From positions 824,001 to 888,000 of the forward strand of contig JAQPZY010001419.1 of NCBI GenBank assembly GCA_029931535.1: a stretch of DNA of 64,000 bases, written 5' to 3'. The translations under genes and the position numbers were made by a program. This document shows positions 53,101 to 59,279 of the stretch, one piece after another. Each line of letters begins with the position of its first letter. Position 1 is the stretch's first letter. The notes under the pieces were generated by a model that was not told the DNA's origin, made no database searches, and worked only from the letters and a program-made list of their open reading frames with translations. Source of the stretch: Margaritifera margaritifera (Eukaryota > Mollusca > Bivalvia > Unionida > Margaritiferidae).

Positions 53101-56100
53101 GCTAAGAACTCTTTGAACTAAATGGATTAAAATATAATGTAATTACCTCAAGGTGAGCAATGGACAGCTCATAATTATTCATGCAGAACAAGAGAGCGCT
53201 ACTTACAGGTAACCAATGAAATATGGAGAACAGAAATAGTACTGTTCCCCATTCATTGGTCATGTGCTTTGCCCTGTACACAACATTTATAGCTACAATT
53301 AAGCAGACAATTTTTATAAGGTGAAGGGACCTACAAATGGAGCGCCAACAGGGAGCTGAATATTATTTTACTAATGCTTTTGAAGAACATTAAAATATAA
53401 ATGTCACAATTTGTCTGTGCACTCAAGGTTTCTTTCAAGCAAATTAGAGAACACTCTTTTTGACAAGCCCGACAGGCAACTCACTTCAGAATACGGGAGG
53501 GGCACAATGTAGATTTAGAGGGGCCCTGGGTGTAAGGCTATATGATTTTTTGAGCTCTGGTTCCAATTAGTGGTGGGGAGCTGCGGTGGCTCACTGGTTA
53601 GCGTGCCGGACTCACGACTGAAAGGGTGCGGGTTCGAGTCCTACCTTCGGACCAGCCTTGGTAAGCTACCGTGGTGTGTCCTTGGGCAAGGCACTTTACT
53701 CCAATTGCCTCGGCAATAAATAACCTAATTGTGTTGCTGTGCCATAAAGCACCAAAGCAAACCAACTAGCACCCAAGCGCACCAATTAGTGGTAGCCAAA
53801 ATAGCCACTGGCTACTAATTTTCCAAGGTGGCTAATAAATGTTATTAAATCTATTTTGGCTACTTCTTTTTTCCTCTTTATCGATTGTAAAATAGAGATG
53901 TGTTTGCGATTACCAACAAGATTTATATTATTTACCTAATTATGACTACTATTTTTTATAGTAGATAGTACCCCCAGCTGATTTTAAAAATAAGGAGCCT
54001 CAGTGATATACAAAAATGCACAAAATTTAGTAATTTAATTCAACAATTTATAATTTCTAACCCGACTGTCATCAGAGGGTCCCTAACACTGTTATTTTGT
54101 TTGTGTTTCAAACCAAATACATATTTTCATGGGCAAGTCCATTTTTTTAGTCAACAGGAGCTTTGTAGTTCGTCATCAGTAAGTTCCAAAAAATTCCATA
54201 TCTTCTGTAACTTTGGGGTTACAGCCCTTTGAACCCATGTACATAAGAGTTAAACTGCTTGCCATTTTTATTTTGTTCAATTTTTTATAGAAATATTTAA
54301 AACTAGGCATTGCAAATATTGAACACAGACACAGGTTTTACCTTCTATGTACATGTAGTCCAACGACCCTCATCCCTTCACTGAAAATGGATTTTTCCAG
54401 GAAACCGGAAAAGGCGAGTGAGAAGGCTCATTGTTTACACTAAAACTAATGCTTTGTTTGAAACGCGAACAAGATGACATTGTTAGAGACACCCTGGTGA
54501 CAATCAGGTTAGAAATTATAAATTAATAAATGAAATTACTAAGTTGTGTGCATTTTTTTATATCCTTCATGCTTTTTGTTTTTAAAATTGCATGGCGGGT
54601 GCAAACTACCAGGGGGTCAGGTGGATACTCTAGTGGGAAGAAGGCTCACTGGTTACACTGAAAACTCCCGCTTTGTTTGAAACATGAACAAAATGACAAT
54701 CAGGTTAGAAATGATAAATTAATGAATGAAATGATTATGTATTGTGCATTTTTTATATCCTTGACGCTTTCATTTTTTAAAACGCAAGGGGGGTGCAAAC
54801 TGCTAGGGACGTCAACCGAATACTATAGTGGGAACCATGTTGGTTAACAGGCTTCTAAGTTCAAGCATTCTTTGCATGTATTTATTTTATGAAATGTGAT
54901 AGATCAGTAAAACAAGATATGCCACTAATAAATATATGGTGACTGTATACACTCACAATTTATCCATTCATAAGACCTCTGATGCACAGAACATGTTTTT
55001 TTTAACGATGTAACAAGCTATTGGTCTTTATCTCCCATACAACGATGGCCTCATTTCCTGTGGTGAATTACTTCGTCTTCACAGATGTACTGGTACATGG
55101 GCTAGAATTTAACATAAATTTCTTTGAAGCCAGAAGGACTAGTCCAAGTTCCCTCTGACCCTTTCAACCCCATTTTAGATGACATTTATGTTCGGGTGTG
55201 GGGCCAGAGCACATTGCCCATCAAAATGTTAGAATTCGCAGACACCGCACAGTGTCAGCATAGGGTAGCCGTTACTAGTGGGACTAGCAAACTTGATCTA
55301 CCGTACATTAAGCCATGCATGAAATTGATAGGAAAATGATTCATTTTCTCAGAAATTGGGAGTAGTACATTCCTTATGTCTTTAATCTGCTGACAGTAAA
55401 GATGAAACTACAGCATTTATGAAATTTTACCTGGTACTCGTCATTTGCATTGCTAGTCACATGACTACCCAAATCTCACAGCCTACACTTGTCCATGACA
55501 TCAGAACTACAATAGTCACATGGTGTTATACTGGCAATTTCTGAGAAGATAAATCATCTTCCTATCGATTTCATGCAGGTATGGCTCAATGTAAGATTGT
55601 TTAAGTTTGCTAGGCCCAGTAGTAAGCGCCTACCCATGCTGACAATGCAAGGGGTCGGCAGTGAATTCCAACTTTTCTATAGGCAATGCGATCTGACCCC
55701 ACACTCCAACATAAATGTGAAAATATCTAAAATGTTTCAGGAAACTCGGACTAAATCTTCACTAGTCCTTCCCATCAAGTGTTGGCGACGAAACTTCACT
55801 AGCCATCGGACTATTCAAATTATGAAAACTAATAGTCACACAGGAAATTTACTAGTTTCGGGCTATCAGACTACCGCTAATTTCGAGCCCTGTGGTACTC
55901 ACCATAATTTTGACAGAAAATTCAAGTAACTATACTTAATTAATCACCACGAGTACATTGAATATTGAAGAAAAGACCTACATTAATACCTTTTGAACAT
56001 TGCTTACATGTGTAATCAACTCAGTACTTCAAAATAAGATTCTAAACTTGTCGACTTCATGAAAAATAACAACCATGCTTTCGCCTCACCCAAATGTGGA

Positions 56101-56326
56101 TTTACTTCAAAATATCCAAACTTAAAAACTGTCCTATATGGATACAAATCTGTTGACCAAGTGGTTGGGGTTTTTTTTTTTGCGAACCCCCACCCCGCCT
56201 TACTAACAAGTTTCATGATGCCCCTATATCGGTCATTATGATACCTCTCAGATCCAGCTCTCTGTCTCTAATTGCATTTGTATACTGAGCAGCCTGTTCT
56301 ATTAACTCTGCCGTTAATTTCACCAT
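19311..56326 (-). CDS. SNRPA1: U2 small nuclear ribonucleoprotein A' (U2A'), complete, 8 coding exons
   Basis: Exons on the minus strand are 56326-56245, 47457-47417, 41667-41561, 32022-31897, 28162-28060, 23851-23699, 22543-22444 and 19366-19311. They total 768 bp, which is 255 codons plus TGA. All eight join in frame across GT-AG sites. The product opens MVKLTAELIEQAAQYTNAIR, continues through leucine-rich repeats (ENMGATL, IDLSDNDIRKVDGFPLL, LLLNNNRV, LILTNNNITELGDLDPL) and the LRR cap (MLRNPVTSKKHYRLYVIHKV). It ends in a lysine-rich region and a short acidic tail. U2A' binds U2B'' and stem-loop IV of U2 snRNA in the spliceosome. The length equals my recollection of human U2A'. Introns run from 1.16 kb to 9.54 kb and hold most of the mobile DNA in the window. 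The start is the ATG matching the conserved N-terminus; 5' and 3' UTR ends are not defined. Confidence 0.97.
19425..19634. mobile_element. MITE-like element with palindromic arms (copy B)
   Basis: Terminal inverted repeats: left 'actgtatacactcgcttata', and right, reverse-complemented, 'actgtatgtacttgcttata', each followed by 'gtccaactg'. Two palindromic modules ('agaccctgatctgcc' and 'agacccagatctgct') are joined by the linker 'tgttctactgattactcctc'. It lies in SNRPA1 intron 7, 58 bp from exon 8. Confidence 0.75.
19640..21365. other. SNRPA1 intron 7 sequence, no gene
   Basis: AT-rich intron with (TG)n near 20526 and (TGTG)n near 21010. The 60-95 residue frames around 20760-21290 overlap on both strands and show no family resemblance. 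Confidence 0.5.
21370..21585 (+). mobile_element. tRNA-derived SINE with an inverted second head (copy 3)
   Basis: The plus strand reads 'ctgaaagggtgcgggtgaga', then 'gtgtccttgggcaaggcact', 'ccaattgcctcggcac' and an 'accaaaccaaacc' tail. At its right edge a second tRNA head appears in reverse ('ccactgagctaccgctgc' is the complement of 'gcagcggtagctcagtgg'). This suggests two SINEs joined tail to tail, or one that captured a second. Confidence 0.75.
22444..22543 (-). CDS. SNRPA1: SNRPA1 coding exon 7
   Basis: Encodes AAIANAKTLEEVERLNNMLK and then SGQIPGREVRKIR plus one base of Glu. The 'SGQIPGRE' motif is a family hallmark. The acceptor is attgtag and the donor gtatat. Confidence 0.96.
23699..23851 (-). 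CDS. SNRPA1: SNRPA1 coding exon 6
   Basis: Exactly 51 codons in phase 0, opening EREAAAKLFKGKKGQQLAQD and ending NKEDVAAIK. This is the basic region after the LRR domain, matching the family's 'ERQEAEKMFKGKRG' segment. The acceptor is tttcacag and the donor gtgaga. Confidence 0.96.
23885..25665 (+). repeat. Element 1 with a ~142-bp 'aagatggc' tandem array (SNRPA1 intron 5)
   Basis: The head is 'ctctactggccaaaatgaat' to 'gatattcttcagtgataac'. About ten units follow, each reading 'attttcaagatgg.tgcc', 'catattggatgtcagat', 'gcaccattttcatttaggac', 'caactagacatcataagaag', 'aaaaccccatgttgatatga'. Spacing of the 'gcacc' block is mostly 138-146 bp (for example 24610, 24752, 24893, 25035). The tail contains 'ggcaatcctcgaagtag' and a hairpin (ctggtc/gaccag) at about 25643-25660. 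The array starts 34 bp from exon 6. Confidence 0.8.
25672..27035 (+). repeat. Element 2 with the same ~142-bp array, interrupted by a SINE
   Basis: It begins directly after the hairpin of element 1 with the same head ('tgctctactggccg', 'gaaaccgtctctgatattct'). Several units follow, split by a SINE at 26395-26640. The tail 'ggcaatcctccaagtagatt' then 'ggaggagtagcaataacaaa' is at 26985-27030. The tail-to-head junction shows two copies side by side in the same orientation. Confidence 0.75.
26395..26640 (-). mobile_element. tRNA-headed SINE of a second family, minus orientation
   Basis: Minus strand: the head 'ggtggccaagtggtctaagg' and then 'gcgctcgcctttaca' resembles a Leu/Ser-type tRNA with a modified variable region. 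It is followed by 'gggtttgagtctctgg' (B-box-like), a body including 'gggttcttcctccaccaa', and the 3' tail 'aatggcattaaacccataac'. The 'ctccacc..aa..ctggccgcca' body resembles bivalve SINEs. It interrupts a 142-bp unit at both ends, so it inserted later than the array formed. Confidence 0.75.
27672..28036. mobile_element. Palindromic TIR element expanded to ~4 internal 84-bp units (copy C)
   Basis: The ends are inverted: left 'ttgcttacaagtcgagtcca', and right, reverse-complemented, 'ttgcttataagttgagtcta'. Inside, the module 'aaactgcacagacccagatc' ... 'ggcagatcagggtctatg' plus the linker 'gttctactgattactcct' repeats with an exact 84-bp period (aaactg at 27781, 27865 and 27949). Since 84 is divisible by three, both strands show long open frames (28-residue repeats with DPDLPSHNATADLGL). 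These are by-products, not a gene. Confidence 0.8.
28060..28162 (-). CDS. SNRPA1: SNRPA1 coding exon 5
   Basis: Encodes MLRNPVTSKKHYRLYVIHKV and then PQLRLLDFQRVKQK, the C-terminal LRR cap that contacts U2B''. The acceptor is cttcttcag and the donor gtaggt. A palindromic TIR element begins only 23 nt into the downstream intron. Confidence 0.97.
29429..29964 (+). repeat. 67-bp minisatellite, 8 near-identical copies
   Basis: The unit starts 'atatgaaatcaacaggatcg' and ends 'catcttttaattttcta'. The anchor 'gctatttaag' occurs at 29451 and then every 67 bp to 29920. Copies differ by one to three bases. A single diverged relative with the same upstream flank ('catgttacatct..gctatct') is at about 30082-30175. 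It lies in SNRPA1 intron 4. Confidence 0.95.
31177..31576 (+). repeat. 57-bp minisatellite, 7 copies
   Basis: The unit is 'tctaattatgtcctggttag' to 'ccaagaattaccagcctata', with 'atgtcctgg' at 31184 and then every 57 bp to 31526. Because 57 is 3 x 19, three frames stay open through the array (about 137-150 residues, 19-residue repeats such as RLVILGYLYTSNQDIIR). It is intronic, with no splice or family evidence for coding. Confidence 0.95.
31897..32022 (-). CDS. SNRPA1: SNRPA1 coding exon 4
   Basis: Encodes RIAEGLEECIPNLESLILTN and then NNITELGDLDPLSTLKNLRYL plus two bases of Ser. It holds the most conserved LRR of the family (ELGDLDPL). The acceptor is acattgcag and the donor gtattt. Confidence 0.97.
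32205..32485 (+). repeat. ~98-bp minisatellite, three units
   Basis: Three diverged units of 'gtgggttctacctggccagt' then 'atgtggaatcacctctat', 'gtggacttgctgctggtggt' and 'aacatcactggtcat'. They lie in SNRPA1 intron 3, about 190 bp from exon 4. Confidence 0.85.
32616..32850. repeat. Diverged 'attttcgcgaaaat'-type dispersed repeat
   Basis: 'agacttcaatttttttgcga' and 'gaacttatgttttcgcacac' resemble the repeat at 7465-7640 and 16226-16470. The similarity is weak. Confidence 0.35.
33000..34320. other. SNRPA1 intron 3 sequence, no gene
   Basis: AT-rich. A short GC-rich island near 33650-33685 contains 'gcgatgacatcatcggcagc', with a TGACATCA element resembling a CRE/AP-1 site, but there is no associated exon. 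Otherwise nothing was recognised. Confidence 0.4.
34328..35403. mobile_element. 1.08-kb TIR DNA transposon with 5-bp TSD (ATGTT)
   Basis: Left end CAGGGCTGAGCAAAT at 34328; right end, reverse-complemented, CATGGCTGAGCAAAT ending at 35403. The flanks are exact 5-bp direct repeats ATGTT at 34323-34327 and 35404-35408. A ~95-bp block (from 'tcccggactagcgacttgg' to 'tatgggatttgctcagcc') is present twice in direct orientation, at about 34355-34447 and 35310-35403, so a second right end sits just inside the left end. The interior holds frames without a recognised transposase (90 residues plus, 68 minus). End structure and TSD length match the CAGGGCT elements at 42505 and 55096. Confidence 0.85.
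35752..35821 (+). pseudogene. tRNA-like pseudogene (Pol III A and B boxes)
   Basis: A box-like 'tggtccaatgg' and an excellent B box 'ggttcgattcc' lie inside a perfect 5-bp T-stem (ctggg/cccag) with a 7-nt loop. A T-run follows (tattttttc). The anticodon arm 'gctttatacataaagc' has only a 6-nt loop, and the two acceptor strands do not pair. It is therefore a tRNA-derived pseudogene or the head of a truncated SINE, not a functional tRNA, and no anticodon can be assigned. Confidence 0.6.
37019..37088. repeat. (AT)35 microsatellite
   Basis: Uninterrupted AT dinucleotide tract in SNRPA1 intron 3. It can form a cruciform and is likely length-polymorphic. Confidence 0.97.
38790..39260 (+). repeat. 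~170-bp tandem repeat 'gatcttgatgatacaagccc'
   Basis: About three units share 'ccaagtatgatcaaaa', 'gaaatatggcttcc.gag', 'caaactcagccaatcagat' and 'gatcacctcattaata'. Further units of the same repeat are at about 40425-40660, on the other side of the 142-bp array element. Confidence 0.7.
39315..40285 (+). repeat. Element 3 with the ~142-bp 'aagatggc' array (SNRPA1 intron 3)
   Basis: The head 'gaagggactaatgctctagt' and then 'gagtgttgaaaccatctgg' precedes about five to six units ('ttttcaagatggctgccatg', 'accattttcatttaggacc'). The tail includes 'ggagtagccataacaaaca' and 'ttctcatctattaccaatac' then 'agctaaaa'. It interrupts the 'gatcttgatgatacaag' repeat, whose units lie on both sides, so it apparently inserted into an older repeat. 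Confidence 0.7.
40425..40660 (+). repeat. ~170-bp 'gatcttgatgatacaag' repeat, right portion
   Basis: Two units matching 38790-39260: 'gatcttgatgatacaagtct', 'ccaagtgtgatcaaaattgg', 'cagccaatcagaggcatgat'. Confidence 0.7.
41561..41667 (-). CDS. SNRPA1: SNRPA1 coding exon 3
   Basis: Encodes DQFDTIDLSDNDIRKVDGFP and then LLHRLSCLLLNNNRV plus two bases of Gly: two leucine-rich repeats with LxxLxLxxN spacing. The acceptor is aatttcag and the donor gtaagtg. Confidence 0.97.
42025..42503 (+). repeat. 45-bp minisatellite, about 10 units
   Basis: The unit is 'gtctgtattacccatgtgta' then 'aatggagttctggttacaagg', most regular between about 42070 and 42300 and degenerate to the right. A 45-bp period keeps a frame open (15-residue repeat CKWSSGYKE). 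A stray unit at 45178-45225 may have been separated by the transposon insertion at 42505 or may be independent. It lies in SNRPA1 intron 2. Confidence 0.85.
42650..42999 (-). pseudogene. Broken TTF/hAT-type zinc-finger N-terminus of a transposase
   Basis: The minus strand encodes MWHFIEGVQPPEKKQK, then a basic stretch, then RTFQNTWTKDRVWLNYDEEK and NVMRCKWC. After a frameshift comes GCSNFKIESVNAHESCGQH. The order F..W....PWL.YD....MxCxxC ... GC..F....HE.S..H is that of TTF-type zinc fingers at the N-terminus of hAT transposases and their domesticated relatives (ZNF862-like). A 65-bp direct duplication (42765-42829 repeated at 42830-42894) and the frameshift inactivate it. No catalytic domain follows before the element ends. 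Confidence 0.65.
43640..43745 (+). repeat. tRNA-like segment inside the hAT-like element
   Basis: 'tggtcgagtggataaagtg' (A-box-like) and 'gaggtcaggagttcgcgcc' (B-box-like) are separated by extra sequence rich in 'cacaca'. Probably a tRNA-derived SINE fragment with an insertion; not a working tRNA. Confidence 0.45.
44139..44180 (+). repeat. (GT)n(GA)n compound microsatellite
   Basis: About 12 GT repeats followed by about 9 GA repeats, inside the hAT-like element. Confidence 0.9.
46785..46955. mobile_element. Foldback MITE (~170 bp)
   Basis: The two halves are inverted copies: 'gaacttcatattt.gcag...atgaagttta.atcaattacacac' on the left pairs with 'gtgtaatcaattttcaagct...aaaatatgaagtttgattc' on the right, around a centre at 'ggccatagcaaagagaaggcc'. 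No coding content. It lies in SNRPA1 intron 2. Confidence 0.75.
47417..47457 (-). CDS. SNRPA1: SNRPA1 coding exon 2 (41-bp micro-exon)
   Basis: Encodes the end of a split Gly and then YKIPVIENMGATL. The acceptor is tttcag and the donor gtaagc. At 41 bp it is very short and sits between introns of 8.8 and 5.7 kb. Its phase (2 bases plus 13 codons) joins exon 1 to exon 3 exactly. Confidence 0.96.
48640..49010. repeat. Tandem 'cccctatgccaggatgcttt' repeat (about 3 units)
   Basis: Units with 'ctatgccaggatgctttgtg', 'aagttggttaaattctgttc' and 'ggtggattggcatcatttgt' match the array at 14590-15360. It lies in SNRPA1 intron 1. Confidence 0.65.
49050..49340 (+). repeat. Third copy of the ~350-bp dispersed repeat
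   Basis: 'aacccaggaatgcctatgtt', 'tgtaccggatgctgtggatg', 'actatgcactctgagtgaat' and 'gcccagtttaaaaaagcaaa' match, in order, the copies at 7835 and 8395. As on the left, it directly adjoins dispersed mollusc-type repeats. Confidence 0.75.
50500..50665. mobile_element. Foldback MITE (~165 bp)
   Basis: Inverted halves: left 'cagttagttctgattggtgg' then 'ttattgtttac'; right 'aaacaattaccaccaatcag' then 'aacttaatgtaacata'. The arms extend outward ('gcgtgtcatgcagtgaa' against 'cactgtgtgacacacc'). It lies in SNRPA1 intron 1. Confidence 0.8.
51471..51694 (+). repeat. 55-bp minisatellite, 4 copies
   Basis: The unit is 'cacatgcatactgtaccgga' to 'ataaggctgtaacattta', starting at 51471, 51526, 51581 and 51636. 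Copies are nearly identical, suggesting recent expansion. Confidence 0.95.
53577..53790 (+). mobile_element. tRNA-derived SINE, full length (best copy of the family)
   Basis: Head 'gctgcggtggctcactggtt' then 'agcgtgccggactcacgact', B box 'gggttcgagtcc', body 'gtgtccttgggcaaggcact', 'ccaattgcctcggcaataaa', and an A/C-rich tail 'accaaagcaaaccaac'. The intact boxes make this the reference copy for 2740, 15025 and 21370. It lies in SNRPA1 intron 1. Confidence 0.85.
53940..54835. mobile_element. Foldback element with a partly duplicated right arm
   Basis: Left arm 54000-54125 ('aatttataatttctaacccg', 'gtttgtgtttcaaaccaa') is the reverse complement of 54440-54590 ('ctttgtttgaaacgcgaaca', 'aggttagaaattataaatta'). 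The right arm is followed by a second, shorter copy at 54655-54835 that repeats 'gctttgtttgaaacatgaac' through 'gtgcaaactgctaggg'. No coding content was recognised. Confidence 0.65.
55096..55892. mobile_element. 797-bp foldback DNA transposon, same family as 42505, 5-bp TSD (TGGTA)
   Basis: Left end CATGGGCTAGAATTTAAC; right end, reverse-complemented, CAGGGCTCGAAATTAGCGG. The target duplication TGGTA is at 55091-55095 and 55893-55897. Both terminal ~80 bp match the corresponding ends of the element at 42505 ('aaatttctttg.agccagaag' left; 'agtctcacaggaaatttact'-like right). The interior is a long imperfect inverted repeat (about 55160-55365 against 55535-55720), so the two strands of the 71- and 118-residue frames are repeat by-products. 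Confidence 0.85.
56245..56326 (-). CDS. SNRPA1: SNRPA1 coding exon 1 (start codon)
   Basis: Begins with the ATG at 56326-56324 and encodes MVKLTAELIEQAAQYTNAIR, then DRELDLR plus the first base of Gly. The donor reads G^gtatca. This N-terminal cap of the LRR domain is nearly identical to vertebrate U2A'. No TATA box was seen immediately upstream. Confidence 0.97.
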
Positions 56327-57102
56327 TTTGTCGCACGATTTTCAAACTGTTTTCATTGAGAAATTTGATCACATGTGCATGTCTACCTAGTCTCGTTCAA
56401 CTAAACCTCTCGCGTTGGTCCGTGAGACCTCCGTATAACGAAGCAATCACGGAACTACGCGCTTCTGCTTGAACTAATGAGACTTCTTAATCATTCCCAT
56501 CAAGCATAATAAAAGTCTAAAATCCAATTTAAAACAAAAATAAAAATAAATCTCACCATATTAGAACAACCGCGTGTAGATATTTTTAGAAATAGAAATT
56601 GTTTGATAAAATTACTTTATGCCTTGTCTCAATTTCCTTGATACAGGGACCAGTCTAGATAGACCGCATTTCTTAGTTGAATGCACACAGACAAATTTTG
56701 CATCAAACTAGTTGGCATAGTACCATCTTTAAGTAAACGACCGACTATGGAAAATCTATAATTGTATACCTTGTTGTACACAATACAATCATCTGTCGGT
56801 AAACATATCAGTGAATATAACTATTACTTAATTTCCGTGCGCGTGTGTGTGGTAATATTCAACATATTTTTTTCTTTCTTCTTACAGCAATGTTTTGCGC
56901 GATGTTTAACTAAACTAAAAACAAAATTAAAAAAAAAGAAATACATGCGTTTTCCAGGTTAGTTTCAACGGGTGCAATTGCCCCCCCCCCCCCCGCACAA
57001 TCACACACACACCACCACCACCACCTATGAAATGAAAGAAATCAAAAATGAATGTGCTCATAAATTCATGTTTTAATTTGTTAATCAAACATGTAAAATG
57101 TC

Positions 57103-57105
<3 letters not shown>
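56327..57105. other. SNRPA1 upstream / intergenic region
   Basis: Contains the presumed SNRPA1 promoter and 5' UTR (minus strand, reading leftward), but no TATA box or clear initiator could be identified. A C homopolymer lies at about 56982-56995. Confidence 0.4.

Positions 57106-57106
<1 letters not shown>

Positions 57107-57143
<37 letters not shown>
57107..57143. repeat. Poly-T tract (37 nt)
   Basis: Uninterrupted T run in intergenic DNA; possibly the A-tail of a retroposed sequence on the minus strand, with no recognisable parent. Confidence 0.9.
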
Positions 57144-57145
<2 letters not shown>

Positions 57146-58679
57146 TAATTACACAACTTTTTATATCTTTATTTATTAGGGTGAGGGTTGCGTGCAAATG
57201 ATGAAAAGACAGTATTACATATTTCGATGGAATCACACATTCGGTTTCTGCGCATAGTTAAATTTAAGTGACATCATTTCCAGGGGATAACGTTTAGTGT
57301 CTTGTAAATTCTGATCGATCGAATTTTACCTTTATATGTACCTCATAGCGATCCACTGAAGGCACACACCTGTTTGGAACCTAATCTTTGAGTAAAAGTA
57401 ATTCAGTTTATAGTTTCAATTAATACATTGTCATAAAGAAGATTATGGCAAGCCGTTTTAGCATAAATTATTATATTTTCACTTAGGTGAACAGAATTTA
57501 AGTTAAGTGAAAAAGAATTTTACATAAGTAAAATTGTTTTCATTGAACTGAAAGTCTTTTCCATTTTAAGTTAAATAAAGATACAATTTCATGAAATGTT
57601 CCCTTTAAATAGACCGGTGTTTATAAACGTGTACGTTTTAGGATTGGACAGTCTCAGATTAAGGGGTTGGCAGGTGTGTCATGTACATATATGGATATGA
57701 TTTACACAGATTTGCTTTTATTTGGGGCATTATTCATACGGTATCTGTACCACAAAGATCTGGGCTACGCAAAGCTTAATGGACACTTAATTGACCTGTT
57801 TACGAGTTGAACAATCATCTACAGACCTGTTAAACAACTAAATGATTTTGTTTCTAACAACTTCTGGATTGTTTTGATAGATAGATATACTTATTAAGAA
57901 TGTCTTGAAGTATAATAGTATATTCATCATTATTCTACAAGCTATACTTGGAACGAATACAATTCATGCATTGGAAAATTTGATGCTAAACTTAAATGTT
58001 TCCAGAAAAAGATAAACTCTCGCACTGGTGGAGCTTTTCGGTATGAAAAAAATGAATGTAACTGATATGCATGTTTGCAAAGAGAGCTATGAAAAAGGAA
58101 CAAATATACTGTTATCTTGATGATGGTTTGTATCCCCAGTAAATGTCCGTCTTTTTTCTCTAGAATGCAGAGACATTTTATTCAAGCTTTAGACAAATGT
58201 TTTATGGTTCCTCAAAAGAAAAGTAGCGATAAAATCATTACTACTTGAAACTGAAATTCGTATCTCAATTAACGTTGTAAATATACTTATTTTTACAAAA
58301 TAATTCCACCTAATAAGAAAATATTGATGTAGACTAAAAAAAACTGTAAAGTAAAGTCTTTTATATTAACATTGTTGTAAAATATACTTCAGAATTTTTT
58401 TAAAAAAGTGTATTCTCTAATTCTTTACAAATTTAAATCCAATTATCAGCACATGTCCATGCAAACTCGTGCATTTTAATTGCAGATATAATGCATTTTT
58501 CAGTGTTATTCTTTATCCGCGTTGTGAAGTACATACTATAACTAAGCCGACTTGCAATTCATTTCAGTTCAACTCAATTCAGTTCCTTTCAAATCAATTT
58601 TAATGACAGAATTGTCTTCTAAACAACAAACGTTTTCACAGATAGTAAATACCATATAACAAGTGATACACACACACAC

Positions 58680-58681
<2 letters not shown>

Positions 58682-58755
<74 letters not shown>
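58682..58755. repeat. (AT)37 microsatellite
   Basis: AT dinucleotide tract preceded by a short (CA)n run. The 63-residue IYIYIY frame over it is an artefact. Confidence 0.97.
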
Positions 58756-58757
<2 letters not shown>

Positions 58758-59208
58758 CAATCATTCCCAAAAAGTATAAATATAACTGTTAATAGTCAAT
58801 TATTTATTCACATGTAAATGAGGTTCTGAGTGTACTTATTTAGCAACGTTTTTCTCAGTTTGTACAAGTTGAAAACCATGGAAAAATATATTGTGGTAAT
58901 ATCACAATCAATACCAATAAGTATAATTATACATTTTTCGTAGTCATTTATTTTACTGAAATGATACTACATCAACTAGTTTGATGACAAAAGTCTGTCT
59001 ACACTACATACAAATACGGCATTCAAATAAAAAAAAAATGCTGTTCATCTTCTATACGCAATTTATACAGTTGAGCAACATAATCTTCTTATGTATACCA
59101 AGCTCAATGTTCAGATTATTAGAGCTGATTCTTAGCTTACCAAAACTGATAATTTATTGCCTAGGATTTTCATTAGCGAAAGAATGCTTTCAGAAATATC
59201 TAGAATAG

Positions 59209-59210
<2 letters not shown>

Positions 59211-59271
<61 letters not shown>

Positions 59272-59279
59272 ATATATAT
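59211..59279. repeat. (AT)n microsatellite
   Basis: AT dinucleotide tract with one interruption, followed by A-rich 'aaacaaac' sequence to about 59365. Confidence 0.95.

Noticed and set aside
55124..55929. 71- and 118-residue plus-strand frames
   Set aside because: They lie in the two inverted arms of the 797-bp foldback transposon and mirror each other; no transposase motifs.
58569..58760. 63-residue IYIYIY frame
   Set aside because: Translation of an (AT)n microsatellite.
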